From the NCBI GenBank assembly GCA_947631575.1, contig CANRLW010000014.1, positions 1 to 32,956 of the forward strand: DNA of 32,956 nucleotides, read 5' to 3'. The position numbers and the translations under genes were made by a program. Position 1 is the first letter of the stretch, and each line of letters starts with the position of its first letter. The notes below the pieces were generated by a model. The model was not told the DNA's origin and ran no database searches. It worked only from the letters and a program-made list of their open reading frames with translations. The DNA is from an uncultured Clostridia bacterium (GTDB lineage: Bacteria > Bacillota > Clostridia > Oscillospirales > Ruminococcaceae). Below, in pieces: positions 1 through 8,113 of the stretch.

Positions 1-2
1 AA

Positions 3-242
3 ATGCCGAATATAAAATCCGCAAAGAAAAGAGTCCTTGTTTCTAAAGAGAGGACCGAAGCGAACAAGGCTGCCAAGTCCGCACTTCGCACCGCTGTTAA
101 AAAGGCACGCGCAGAGGGTGCAGACGCTGAAACGATAAAGGCGGCGAGCATTGCAGCAGACAAGGCCGCGGGAAAAGGTCTTATCCACAAGAACAAGGCT
201 GCTCGTCTTAAATCGCAGCTTGCTAAAAAGGCTAACGCTTGA
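3..242 (+). CDS. rpsT: 30S ribosomal protein S20
   Basis: Encodes a 79-residue, very basic, Ala/Lys-rich protein with the S20 N-terminus ([11 protein letters not shown]) and the family's helical pattern of Lys, Arg and Ala throughout. S20 binds 16S rRNA in the body of the small subunit and helps early 30S assembly. The length is slightly below the usual 85-90 residues but the protein looks complete. The start is the ATG that gives the canonical N-terminus; its ribosome site and promoter lie off the left edge. A GC-rich hairpin follows the stop, so the gene is probably transcribed alone. Confidence 0.95.
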   Translation: MPNIKSAKKRVLVSKERTEANKAAKSALRTAVKKARAEGADAETIKAASIAADKAAGKGLIHKNKAARLKSQLAKKANA

Positions 243-251
243 ATATTTTAT

Positions 252-290
252 TCGCCCGCGGCAATATAAAGCTAGCGGGCGACAATTTTA
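252..290 (+). terminator. Probable intrinsic terminator after rpsT
   Basis: The perfect 8-bp stem TCGCCCGC (252-259) / GCGGGCGA (275-282) begins nine bases after the rpsT stop. It is followed by CAATTTTA, a short and imperfect T-rich tail. The stem is strong but the tail is weak, so termination may be partial. Confidence 0.6.
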
Positions 291-297
291 AACTACT

Positions 298-408
298 GTT
301 CAGACTGCATATAAAGCCCCATCTGCGTTGTCAGAAGCCCTGCGGCAGGCACAAAGCCTAGCCGCAGGACTTCTTCCTAGCATCTGGGACTTTCTATGCA
401 GTCTGAAC
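298..408. repeat. 111-nt long imperfect hairpin element
   Basis: Bases 298-345 and 361-408 are near-complete inverted complements. The outer GTTCAGACTGCAT pairs with ATGCAGTCTGAAC, and the inner CCTGCGGC pairs with GCCGCAGG around an AGGC/GCCT mini-stem with loop ACAAA. The middle of the stem carries scattered mismatches. No ORF is present. It looks like a folded mobile repeat or a structured RNA. A degenerate copy of its left arm lies at 8728-8758. Confidence 0.75.
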
Positions 409-431
409 AAGGACCTTTCTTCGTCCGAATT

Positions 432-461
432 TTGACTTTTTCATAAAGTCTGCGGTATACA
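432..461 (+). promoter_or_regulatory. Candidate SigA promoter for the SUFU gene
   Basis: TTGACT (432-437) is separated by 18 nt from TATACA (456-461). A better -10 hexamer, TATAAT at 465-470, lies just downstream but has no -35 at normal spacing. The gene starts at 507 behind an AGGAG ribosome site. Confidence 0.5.
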
Positions 462-506
462 TATTATAATGTATAGTTTTCAAAAGAGTGTTACAGGAGT
501 AGAATT

Positions 507-2513
507 ATGCGCATTGATAATCATGAACTGCTTAAACAACTGAAAGAATGGTCGGACAACGACGAAAACGCAAAGATCGTTTCCGCCGCGCGTCTGTTGC
601 CCTTGAGCGAACTTGACGACGAGGCGCTTACTATTATCGCGGACGCATATATTGAAGAAAAGGAATATAAAAAAGCCGTAAATGTCCTCAAATTACAGCG
701 CGATAGACTCGACGGGGATTATCACTGGCATTTCCGTATGGGAATGGCGCTTTATTTCGTTGCTCTGGGCGGCAAGCTCGACGATGAAAAAAGAAACGAT
801 ATTCTCGAAAAAGCGCAGATCTCATTTGCAAGGTGTATGAACCTAAACCCTCCGGAAAACGTCCTGAACGAGGCGGGAAATTTTCTCGACCTTATTGAAT
901 CCGAAAGAGAAGAAAACGAGGACGAGGAAGATCAAAGCGAATGCGAGCTTTATGACGAAGAAGAAATATATGCCATAGAAGACTATATCGAAGAAAATTT
1001 CGGAGATTTTCCGACAATTTTCCACGAAATATATTCCCCCGATATCCACTGTGACATTTATATTGTGCCGCCGACAGAAAAGCGCGACTATTATACGCTT
1101 ATAACCGTAGGAATGGGCGCGCATATAATGAACGTTCCCGAGGAACTGAGCGAAGAGGAAAACGGGCGCGCGGAGCTTTTGATATGCCTTCCGAAAAACT
1201 GGAAGATCGGCGAAAATTCGGACGAATGGTTCTGGCCGATATCGCTTTTGAAAAATCTTTCGCGGCTGCCGCTGAACCGTGAAACATGGCTCGGCTGGGG
1301 ACACTCGATAGACAACAAAGAGCCTTTTGCCAACAATACAAAGTTCTGCGGGTCGCTGCTTGTATATCCAGAGGACGTAGACGACGGAGCGGAAGTCTGT
1401 AAACTCCCGAACGGCGACACCGTAAACTTTTTTGAAGTCATTCCGTTGTACCGCGAGGAAATAAGTTTTAAGATAGACAATGACGCTCATACCCTGCTTG
1501 AAAAAATGAACGTTTCACATATAGTCGATATAAACCGCGAAAACGTCTGTAAGGGCTATATGAGAAAGGACGTAATAGACTCTGCGCGGATACATTCGGA
1601 AAAGATAATCAACAAAAAACTTCCGCTTGATGAAATAAACGGCTGTAATCATATCGCAATGTTTCTGCACTGGTGTATACAACACGGTTTCAGCAACAAA
1701 TACTTTTTCAGTGACCACGAGGAGCTTGTAAACAGGATCATCGGAGGGGAGTTTATTGACCTGAGAAGTTTTATCATGGATAATTCGCGCGGAGACCTTA
1801 CTACACGCTATCTGAGCTTTTTGGGATATATGTTCACCCGCAGATATTACGACTGGCACAACCGCTTTGACGACTGTTTCTATCCAAAAGACGTGGACAA
1901 ATGCGCCGAAGAATATTTCGGAACGGAAAAATATAACTGTGATGAATTTCAGGACGAGGCATATATGTTCGCTCCGTTTGACAGCGACTATTACAAAAGG
2001 ATCTCAGAATACATACACAAAGCATATAGAATTTTTTATAATGAATACATCGACTATAACTATAACGACTCGCTCCCGCTCATAAAAAAGGCGGAAAAGC
2101 TCTTCGGCTGTAAACTGGAATTTAAAAAGCACCAGCAAGACGCGTGTTATGAATCGCGCAGAAATGTAAGGCTTTGTAAAAAGTCGGGAGAATATCCGAT
2201 CACGTTTGTTCTCATCGAGAAGAAGGAAAGCAACGAAAGTCAGGCAGATAGGCTTTCGCGCATACTGAACACCTGTCAGGAACCTTTTTTATTCGCTGTT
2301 GCTACGGCAAAAACCACCGAGAATATCTTAGAAAAATTTTATGAGAAAGACGCGGTAGTCCTGAAATCAGAAGATCTGAAAGAAAGCTGCAGGGATCTGA
2401 AAAGGTTTTTCGGGATAAAGCCCGTTGTTCTGGAATTTTCGGAAAAAAGCGTAAATATCATGCTCCCGTCTAAAAACGGAGAATATCTCTTATTGAAAGG
2501 AAAACAGAAATGA
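507..2513 (+). CDS. TPR / Suppressor-of-fused domain protein
   Basis: 668 residues, no signal peptide or membrane segment, acidic. Residues about 5-130 are helical with TPR-like repeats (ADAYIEEKEYKKAVNVL, then a second set). An acidic linker at about 132-155 (EREENEDEEDQSE) leads into a Suppressor-of-fused-like domain at about 155-345, with the typical PPTEKRDYYTLITVGMGAHIMNVP and ELLICLPKNWKI segments. A third, mostly helical region at about 375-510 (HIAMFLHWCIQHGF, YEL-type aromatic-rich text) resembles the domain often found C-terminal to bacterial SUFU domains. In bacteria SUFU domains are common in polymorphic-toxin immunity loci, but no toxin gene is next door here. Its stop overlaps the next start by four bases (ATGA), so the two are translationally coupled. 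Function in this genome is inferred only. Confidence 0.75.
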   Translation: MRIDNHELLKQLKEWSDNDENAKIVSAARLLPLSELDDEALTIIADAYIEEKEYKKAVNVLKLQRDRLDGDYHWHFRMGMALYFVALGGKLDDEKRNDILEKAQISFARCMNLNPPENVLNEAGNFLDLIESEREENEDEEDQSECELYDEEEIYAIEDYIEENFGDFPTIFHEIYSPDIHCDIYIVPPTEKRDYYTLITVGMGAHIMNVPEELSEEENGRAELLICLPKNWKIGENSDEWFWPISLLKNLSRLPLNRETWLGWGHSIDNKEPFANNTKFCGSLLVYPEDVDDGAEVCKLPNGDTVNFFEVIPLYREEISFKIDNDAHTLLEKMNVSHIVDINRENVCKGYMRKDVIDSARIHSEKIINKKLPLDEINGCNHIAMFLHWCIQHGFSNKYFFSDHEELVNRIIGGEFIDLRSFIMDNSRGDLTTRYLSFLGYMFTRRYYDWHNRFDDCFYPKDVDKCAEEYFGTEKYNCDEFQDEAYMFAPFDSDYYKRISEYIHKAYRIFYNEYIDYNYNDSLPLIKKAEKLFGCKLEFKKHQQDACYESRRNVRLCKKSGEYPITFVLIEKKESNESQADRLSRILNTCQEPFLFAVATAKTTENILEKFYEKDAVVLKSEDLKESCRDLKRFFGIKPVVLEFSEKSVNIMLPSKNGEYLLLKGKQK

Positions 2514-3097
2514 CCGACAAGGAAGAATTTATATCCATTTACAAGGAAAAAATAACCCGCGACGGCTCGGATAAGCTGCTTGATTTTCTCGAAAACAAAA
2601 GCGATTTTTTTACCGCTCCCGCGTCTACAAAATACCACAGCGCTTTTGAGGGCGGACTGCTCCGACATTCTCTGAATGTATATAAATGCCTTGTGGATTA
2701 TCTCGAAAGACCGAGGGTAAAAGAAGTCTATGACCTTCATGTAAGCGAGGAAACAGCGGCGGTCGTTGCGCTGCTCCATGATATCTGCAAAGTGAACACC
2801 TATACCGTGTCATACCGCAACTCCAAAAACGACAAAACAGGGCAATGGGAAAAAGTTCCTTTTTATTCTATAACCGACAATCTCCCCTACGGCCACGGCG
2901 AAAAGAGCGTTTATATGATAAGCGGCTTTATAAGGCTGACGCGCGAGGAGGCAATGGCTATTCGCTGGCACATGGCGTTTTCGGGAATTGAGGACAAGAA
3001 TACAATAGGAAGGGCTTTGGAAATGTTCCCGCTCGCATTCGCTCTCGCAACAGCGGATATGGAGGCAAGCTATTTCTTAGAAAAAAATCCCGACTAA
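2510..3097 (+). CDS. HD-domain metal-dependent phosphohydrolase
   Basis: 195 residues with a full HD-type set of metal ligands: His53 (LLRHS), His90-Asp91 (LLHDICK), His129 (GHGEKS), His154 (IRWHMAF) and Asp183 (ATADMEA). This order matches HD hydrolases related to the C-terminal domain of YhaM-type exoribonucleases and small stand-alone HD proteins, which cleave phosphomonoesters or phosphodiesters in nucleotides or RNA. The substrate cannot be read from the sequence. It overlaps the SUFU gene by four bases. The GH5 gene follows after 39 bases. Confidence 0.85.
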   Translation: MTDKEEFISIYKEKITRDGSDKLLDFLENKSDFFTAPASTKYHSAFEGGLLRHSLNVYKCLVDYLERPRVKEVYDLHVSEETAAVVALLHDICKVNTYTVSYRNSKNDKTGQWEKVPFYSITDNLPYGHGEKSVYMISGFIRLTREEAMAIRWHMAFSGIEDKNTIGRALEMFPLAFALATADMEASYFLEKNPD

Positions 3098-3136
3098 AAA
3101 ATGTCAGGTCATTTTATATATGAAAGGTAAGAATAT

Positions 3137-4159
3137 ATGAAGAATTTTGAGGGATTTAACAAGGGCGTAAATTTCGGCGGCTGGCTGTCACAGTGCGACT
3201 ATTCAAAAGACAGGCTCGAAAATTTCATAACCGAGGCTGACTTTGAGCGCGTTTCACACTGGGGAATTGACCATGTGCGCGTTCCCGTGGACTATAATGT
3301 AATCCAGACCGAGGACGGAGCGTATAAAGACGACGGTTTTAAGTATGTCGAAAACGCGATTTTGTGGAGCAGAAAGTACGGGCTGAATATGGTGCTCGAC
3401 CTGCACAAGACCTGCGGGTTTGTGTTTGACGATCCGAATTATGTCGGCTTTTTTGATGACGAAAATCTGAGAGAGCGGTTTGTAGAACTGTGGAAGGAGA
3501 TCTCAAGAAGGTTCGGGAAATACTCGGACACGGTGGCGTTTGAGCTTTTAAACGAAGTCACCGACCCTAAGTTCAATAAAACGTGGAACAAGACCGCGAA
3601 GAAAGCGATCTCGGCGATCCGCGGGATATGCCCCGACGTTAAAATTCTGCTCGGAGGTTATCACAACTGCGCGATAGAGGCGATTTTTGACCTTGACATA
3701 CCGACAGATAAAATCGTTGTGTTCAACTTCCACTGTTACGAGCCGATAATTTTCACTCATCAGGGCGCGTACTGGGTAGACAAAATGCCGTCCGATTTCA
3801 GGATAACTTATCCTCAGACCGCCCCCGTTTATACCGAGGAAACGAAAAAAATAAACGCACATCTTACGCCCGAGCTTGAAAAGTTCGGGGACAAGGATAT
3901 TGACTATACGTTTTTTGTAAACAGTTTTAAGCCCGTTGTTGATTATTGCGAAAAGCACGACATCGCGCTTTACTGCGGGGAATACGGGTTTATCGACCTT
4001 GCCGACAAGGAAAGCGGACTGCGCTGGCTGAAAGACATAAACAAGGCGTTTGAAGAACTGAATATCGGCAGAGCTATCTGGAGCTACAAGCAGATGGACT
4101 TCGGACTTATCGACAACGGAAACAGCGAGATACTTGACGAGATGATAAAGTATTTATAA
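3137..4159 (+). CDS. Glycoside hydrolase family 5 (cellulase-type)
   Basis: 340 residues forming a single GH5 TIM barrel. Visible hallmarks are Arg48 (DHVRVPVDY), His90 (LDLHKTCG), the acid/base Glu140 (FELLNEV), His199/Tyr201 (NFHCYEP) and the nucleophile Glu282 (LYCGEYGF). GH5 enzymes retain anomeric configuration and act on beta-1,4-glucans, mannans or related glycosides. There is no signal peptide, dockerin or binding module, so it should work in the cytoplasm on imported oligosaccharides or glycosides. Specificity cannot be assigned. It is read in the same direction as the HD gene (39-base gap) and the next unknown gene (22-base gap), so it is probably part of the same operon. Confidence 0.9.
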   Translation: MKNFEGFNKGVNFGGWLSQCDYSKDRLENFITEADFERVSHWGIDHVRVPVDYNVIQTEDGAYKDDGFKYVENAILWSRKYGLNMVLDLHKTCGFVFDDPNYVGFFDDENLRERFVELWKEISRRFGKYSDTVAFELLNEVTDPKFNKTWNKTAKKAISAIRGICPDVKILLGGYHNCAIEAIFDLDIPTDKIVVFNFHCYEPIIFTHQGAYWVDKMPSDFRITYPQTAPVYTEETKKINAHLTPELEKFGDKDIDYTFFVNSFKPVVDYCEKHDIALYCGEYGFIDLADKESGLRWLKDINKAFEELNIGRAIWSYKQMDFGLIDNGNSEILDEMIKYL

Positions 4160-4181
4160 TTATTTACAATAAGGAGAAAAA

Positions 4182-4898
4182 ATGTTTTTCAAAGATCTTT
4201 TCAGCAAACCTGACAGCAATTCTTCTAAAAGACAAGAAGAAAAAATTACGTTCAGCAATAAAGCTGACCAACAAGGCGGCTTAGAAAAAGTCGTCCTTAC
4301 CACCAGCAAGGATCTGTCTCGGCTCTATAACGGAGCATTGTCTTTAGCAAAGATGTTCGAGAGCCTGCACGAAGATCCCGATATGCGTCTGCTTATCGTG
4401 GCAGGAACAACGGGATATGTCTGCCATGAAACAGTAAAAGCGAAGGGCGAAAAGTTTGATGTGAGGGAAACAAAGGACGGGAGACATTTTTATTTCGGAG
4501 ACGCGATAAACCGCTATTTCTTTGAAAACAGCAATTCGGTCTTTACTTATCTGGGCGGTTATTATCAGCACAAATTCCACGGAAAAGATGTTCCCGACAT
4601 AAATGCCGCCATAATGCAGGGTGTTACCGACATAGGGAATGAGAACTATCTGATATGGGGAAAGTATAGGCCCGATGATGTTTTTAAATTTGCACTTACG
4701 GGCTGGCTGGGGCTGTACCGCCAAAAGGCGGAGGACATCTGCAAAAGCGCGGACGAATGGCCGGAGCTGTTCGGAATAGTACTTCAGGAAATTCTTTTGC
4801 ATATGGACGGCGATCCCGACGAATTGTACCGCAAGGCGTTGGAATGCGCCATGTACCTTTCCAGAATGGATATTGATTCACAAAAGAAACCGATATAA
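4182..4898 (+). CDS. Unknown 238-residue soluble protein
   Basis: I do not recognise a family. The start has a good AAGGAG site (TAAGGAGAAAA) six bases upstream. Residues 1-33 are polar, Lys/Gln/Ser-rich and probably disordered. The rest is a mixed alpha/beta fold with the segments LLIVAGTTGYVCHETV (about 70-85), HFYFGDAINRYFF and FTYLGGYYQHKF, and a helical C-terminus (WPELFGIVLQEILLHMDG). No signal peptide or membrane segment is seen. It is the last gene of the rightward cluster and is followed by a terminator hairpin at 4961. Confidence 0.7.
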   Translation: MFFKDLFSKPDSNSSKRQEEKITFSNKADQQGGLEKVVLTTSKDLSRLYNGALSLAKMFESLHEDPDMRLLIVAGTTGYVCHETVKAKGEKFDVRETKDGRHFYFGDAINRYFFENSNSVFTYLGGYYQHKFHGKDVPDINAAIMQGVTDIGNENYLIWGKYRPDDVFKFALTGWLGLYRQKAEDICKSADEWPELFGIVLQEILLHMDGDPDELYRKALECAMYLSRMDIDSQKKPI

Positions 4899-5502
4899 AG
4901 CGGGTACAGCTTTTAGAGGTAAGAGGTCAAAGGCTGTTTGCTAATTATAATGTATAAAAAAGAGGTGAGGGGTTAAACTCTTACCTCTGACTTTTTTCTT
5001 CTAAAAAGCTATTTCTCTAAAACACGTTCTCTCGCCCTATCCCCCTAACCCCCTTCCCCGAAGGGGAAGGGGGAATTGTGCAGGGCGCTGCGCGCCCTGC
5101 ACCCGCCTCGGTGGTTTCGCCACTCCCTTTACTTAAACGCGCGTTTGACTCCAAAAGTGGAGAACGCGCAAATCGGGCGAGTAAGTTGTTTCGGAGTCTA
5201 GAAGGCGCGGGCTGGTTATTGCCTTTCCACTATTACTGCATACTGTACCCTGTAAACTGTCAACTGTCAGCAAGGGGCGTGGGGCGCGCCAGCGCCCCAC
5301 AATTTCCCCCTTCCCCTTTTAGAGGTAAGAAATTAGAAGTAAGAGGTTAGAGTTTTAGATGAGAGGTTATTCGATTTTCGTAAGTGTTCTAGTCTCTAGC
5401 CTCTTTCTCTGAATAACAAATCGCTTTATCTCCAAAACTACCTTTGACTTCTTACCTCTTACCTCTTACCTCTTACATCTTACTTCTTTTTTTATTGAAC
5501 TC
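4899..5502. repeat. Intergenic modular hairpin repeats, gap 1
   Basis: This non-coding gap carries several members of the repeat family. They are a CCCCCTTCCCC / GGGGAAGGGGG hairpin with loop GAA (5049-5073), a GTGCAGGGCGC hairpin with loop TGC (5078-5102), the TACTGCATACTGTACCCTGT block (about 5235-5270), a GTGGGGCGC hairpin with loop GCCA (5279-5300), and repeated TTACCTC/GAGGTAAG tracts (5320-5490). ORFs crossing it are fortuitous. Confidence 0.8.
4961..4997 (+). terminator. Intrinsic terminator of the SUFU-GH5 cluster
   Basis: AGAGGTGAG (4961-4969) pairs with CTTACCTCT (4980-4988) with one G-T wobble. It is followed by GACTTTTTT. The stem is built from the same AGAGGT/ACCTCT text that recurs as a repeat module in other gaps. 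Confidence 0.65.
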
Positions 5503-5531
5503 TTGACTTCCGGGATAAGTTGTTGTATAAT
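5503..5531 (+). promoter_or_regulatory. Strong SigA promoter of the Ter cluster
   Basis: TTGACT (5503-5508) and TATAAT (5526-5531) are separated by exactly 17 nt. The TerY-like gene starts 44 nt later, behind AAAAAGGAG. No clear promoter of this quality is seen again until after the GH3 gene, so it may drive the whole cluster. Confidence 0.85.
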
Positions 5532-5574
5532 TGAATTAAAGATTCGGCGAAAAAATAAAAAGGAGAATAATTCC

Positions 5575-6222
5575 ATGTCAGACTTTTCACGCAGACTTCC
5601 CGTTTATTTGCTGCTGGACTGTTCGGGGTCAATGATGGGCGAGCCCATAGAGGCAGTAAAACAAGGCATAAAGGCGCTCCTTTCGGAACTGAGAGGCGAC
5701 CCCCAGGCGCTAGAAACGGCGTATCTCTCTGTTATCACCTTTGACAGCTCCGCGCGTCAAGTCACGCCGCTTACCGAGCTGTTACAATTTAAAGAACCCG
5801 AAATATCCGCGGGCGGCGCAACGGCGCTCGGCGAAGCGCTGAATGTCCTCATGGACTGCGTAGAAACGGAAATCAGAAAGTCTACGGAAACTCAAAAGGG
5901 CGACTGGCGGCCGCTTGTGTTTATACTGACGGACGGTTCTCCGACAGATACCGAAACTTTCAGAGAGGCAGTCGTAAAAGTGCGGAATATGAAAGCCGCG
6001 AACATTATAGCCTGCGCGGCAGGTTCAAACGCAAATACCACTTATCTTAAACAGATAACCGAAAGCGTTTTGATGATGAATTCACTTTCGGCGGGAGATA
6101 TGGCTCAATTCTTTGCATGGGTGTCGGGTTCTGTCAAAACGTCCTCTAAAAGCCTTGACGCTAAACCCGGCGGCAATATCGAACTTCCGCCGCCTCCCCA
6201 GGGATTTGTGGTTGTTCCCTGA
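5575..6222 (+). CDS. terY: TerY-like von Willebrand A domain protein
   Basis: 215 residues from the ATG at 5575. An upstream in-frame ATG exists at 5503, but it overlaps the promoter -35 and lacks a ribosome site, whereas 5575 follows AAAAAGGAG. The protein is one VWA domain with an intact metal-ion-dependent adhesion site: DCSGS at 15-19, a Thr in GGATALG, and Asp in LTDGSPTD. The C-terminus is a short Pro-rich tail (ELPPPPQGF). This is the TerY type found with PP2C phosphatases and TerD proteins in Ter stress clusters, where it is thought to act as a metal-dependent binding partner in a phosphorylation switch. The PP2C gene starts 28 bases downstream. Confidence 0.85.
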   Translation: MSDFSRRLPVYLLLDCSGSMMGEPIEAVKQGIKALLSELRGDPQALETAYLSVITFDSSARQVTPLTELLQFKEPEISAGGATALGEALNVLMDCVETEIRKSTETQKGDWRPLVFILTDGSPTDTETFREAVVKVRNMKAANIIACAAGSNANTTYLKQITESVLMMNSLSAGDMAQFFAWVSGSVKTSSKSLDAKPGGNIELPPPPQGFVVVP

Positions 6223-6250
6223 AAGCGCTCTGTAATAAGGAGAACGCCTT

Positions 6251-7768
6251 ATGAATGAAATGATTGAGAGCAAGACTAATGATGCCCTCGGAAAAGACGA
6301 ATGTTCCGAGCCGAAATGCTCCGAAACCGAAACAATCGGCGGAACAATGTCGAATAATTCGGATAATACCGAGCAAGAGGAGAACAATATAGAGACGCCG
6401 AAAGTGTCGCTTGAGAAAAAGGGAATTGAAAAAGCTGCTGAAAACGGCGAGCTTGAGAATAACAAGCGTTTAATTGCCGAAACCGAAAATCTCCCCGAAA
6501 GCGAAAACGACCTTGTAAATTCGGAAGATGCGGACTTGAACGAAAGCACCGAAAACGCTCCCGAAAAGATAAAGCCGCTCTCAAATGAAGAAGTGACGGA
6601 GCATACCTCGGCGCTCTGGAAATATAACCCCATTCCCGAAAACGAGCCTGAGCCTTTCCCGGAGTATCTGACGGCGTTTAAGCAATATCCGAAAAGTACC
6701 GTTATCGGCGCGCGCGTCAGAGGAAAAAAGCACAAGCACGAGGGAACAAACTGCGACGACTGGTTTGAAACGGCAAGTTTTGAGGATATAACGTTTGTCG
6801 CGGTGTCCGACGGCGCAGGCTCAAAAAAGTTCTCGCGCATAGGCGCACGGGCGTCATGTAAAGCGGCGGTCGGGTATCTTTTAAATGCATTTGAAGAACT
6901 GTATGCCGAAAACAGCGGGCTTAGGGAAAACCTGAAACTCGGTCTTTCGGACGGGAAATGTATAGAAGTCTGCCGCGTTCTTGCTCAAAAAGTGAGGACT
7001 TCCGTTATAAAGGCATATGAGGCGGTAGAAACCGCGTTCTATATGAGAAAAACCGACAGCGCATATGAAAAGGTCGTGGGCAGGAGCTTAAAGATAAATG
7101 ACTTTTCGGGAACGCTTTTGATAGCCGTTATTATTCCGACGGGCGTTGAGAAAGAAAACCTCGTTATTTCCTGTCAGATAGGCGACGGAGCTATAGCTAT
7201 ACTCGACACAAAGGGCGGGTTTGAAAATTCGCTGAAACTTATGGGCGTACCCGACGGCGGCGATTTTTCGGGAGAAACGGAATTTCTGACTTCCCCGAAA
7301 ACAAGAACGGAAGAATCTCTTAAAAACAGAACGAAGATAGCCGTAACTTCTGCGGATATGCTCTTTGTCATGACGGACGGCGTTGCGGACGATTATTTTC
7401 CGAACGAAACGGAAATGCACAGGCTCTATCTCGACCTTTTAATAAACGGCATACTCGGCGAAAACGAGTTTTCGGAGCTTACGCAGGAGCAAATGAAGAT
7501 GTTTAAGCGCATACCCGATCCGCTTGTTTATCCGTGGGTAAACGACAAGAGCGTAAAAGTTCCCGTTCAGTATACCAAAAGGATAACGGAGGCTCTGGGG
7601 CTTACGCTCGAAGAAATTTTCACGGACAGGACTGCCGCATATCTTGCGGGTCTTGAAATAAAGTACGGCGAGGATCTTTCGCAGGAAGAAAAGCTGAAAA
7701 TATGGCTGGACAATTATGTTGAAAGAGGCTCATTCGACGACAGAACGCTGGTCGTTGTGTCGATCTAA
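6251..7768 (+). CDS. PP2C-family protein phosphatase (TerY-linked)
   Basis: 505 residues. The first ~140 are acidic, low-complexity and probably disordered, rich in Glu, Asn, Ser and Thr. A PP2C domain follows at about 148-505, with the metal-binding Asps in VSDGAG (Asp187), IGDGA (Asp312), MTDGVADDYF (Asp376) and the terminal DDRTLVVVSI, plus the FSGTLLIAV strand. PP2C enzymes remove phosphate from Ser/Thr using Mn or Mg. In published Ter clusters a TerY-type VWA gene, a PP2C gene and a protein kinase form a triad. The kinase is not next door here. The start follows AAGGAG at about 6237-6242. Confidence 0.88.
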   Translation: MNEMIESKTNDALGKDECSEPKCSETETIGGTMSNNSDNTEQEENNIETPKVSLEKKGIEKAAENGELENNKRLIAETENLPESENDLVNSEDADLNESTENAPEKIKPLSNEEVTEHTSALWKYNPIPENEPEPFPEYLTAFKQYPKSTVIGARVRGKKHKHEGTNCDDWFETASFEDITFVAVSDGAGSKKFSRIGARASCKAAVGYLLNAFEELYAENSGLRENLKLGLSDGKCIEVCRVLAQKVRTSVIKAYEAVETAFYMRKTDSAYEKVVGRSLKINDFSGTLLIAVIIPTGVEKENLVISCQIGDGAIAILDTKGGFENSLKLMGVPDGGDFSGETEFLTSPKTRTEESLKNRTKIAVTSADMLFVMTDGVADDYFPNETEMHRLYLDLLINGILGENEFSELTQEQMKMFKRIPDPLVYPWVNDKSVKVPVQYTKRITEALGLTLEEIFTDRTAAYLAGLEIKYGEDLSQEEKLKIWLDNYVERGSFDDRTLVVVSI

Positions 7769-8113
7769 AACTTAATGCTTACAGCGACGGAGCTGTAATA
7801 ATAAACGGACTGTATAACGCATAATGTTTACGATAGGATTGACAGTATACAGTGTAAAGTGTAAAGTGTACAGTAGAAGGTATCCGTTTCGCGGATATTA
7901 TTAGATTGTTATCTAACTTAAAGGTTTTTGAGCAACCATAAAGAAAAGCTCGTGTGCCTATAGATATAAAACAATCTAAATCTTATCCGCCGTAAGGCGG
8001 ATACAATAGCTGTACACAGTACACTGTCCACTGTATACTGATATGAAGTATCGTCAGCCCCTATGCGGACAATACGGTCTGAAATCAAAACAACTTTTAG
8101 GAGGAAAAGCACT
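7769..8113. repeat. Gap with 198-bp inverted repeat inside Ter cluster
   Basis: A small hairpin TTACAGC / GCTGTAA (7779-7798) follows the PP2C stop. The main feature is an inverted repeat at 7843-8040. CAGTATACAGTG (7843-7854) is a perfect inverse of 8029-8040, and similarity continues inward to GTATCCG. AGATTGTT (7903-7910) pairs with AACAATCT (7970-7977), and the TTATCCGCC-GTAA-GGCGGATA hairpin (about 7984-8003) is nested inside. That same hairpin recurs at 13541-13568. No ORF. Confidence 0.75.

Noticed and set aside
5078-5350. 90-residue ORF reading through the repeats
   Set aside because: Its whole length lies in the hairpin repeat tract; no ribosome site and no protein-like composition.
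4899-5502. Possible CRISPR array from repeated TTACCTC/GAGGTAAG tracts
   Set aside because: The units are short, irregular and in both orientations, with no constant spacer length and no cas gene in the window.
7843-8040. Insertion sequence
   Set aside because: No transposase ORF inside and no clear target-site duplication; kept only as an inverted repeat.
8063-8113. Upstream in-frame ATG for the first terD
   Set aside because: No ribosome site there, while AGGAGG lies at the right distance before the ATG at 8114, which gives the family N-terminus.
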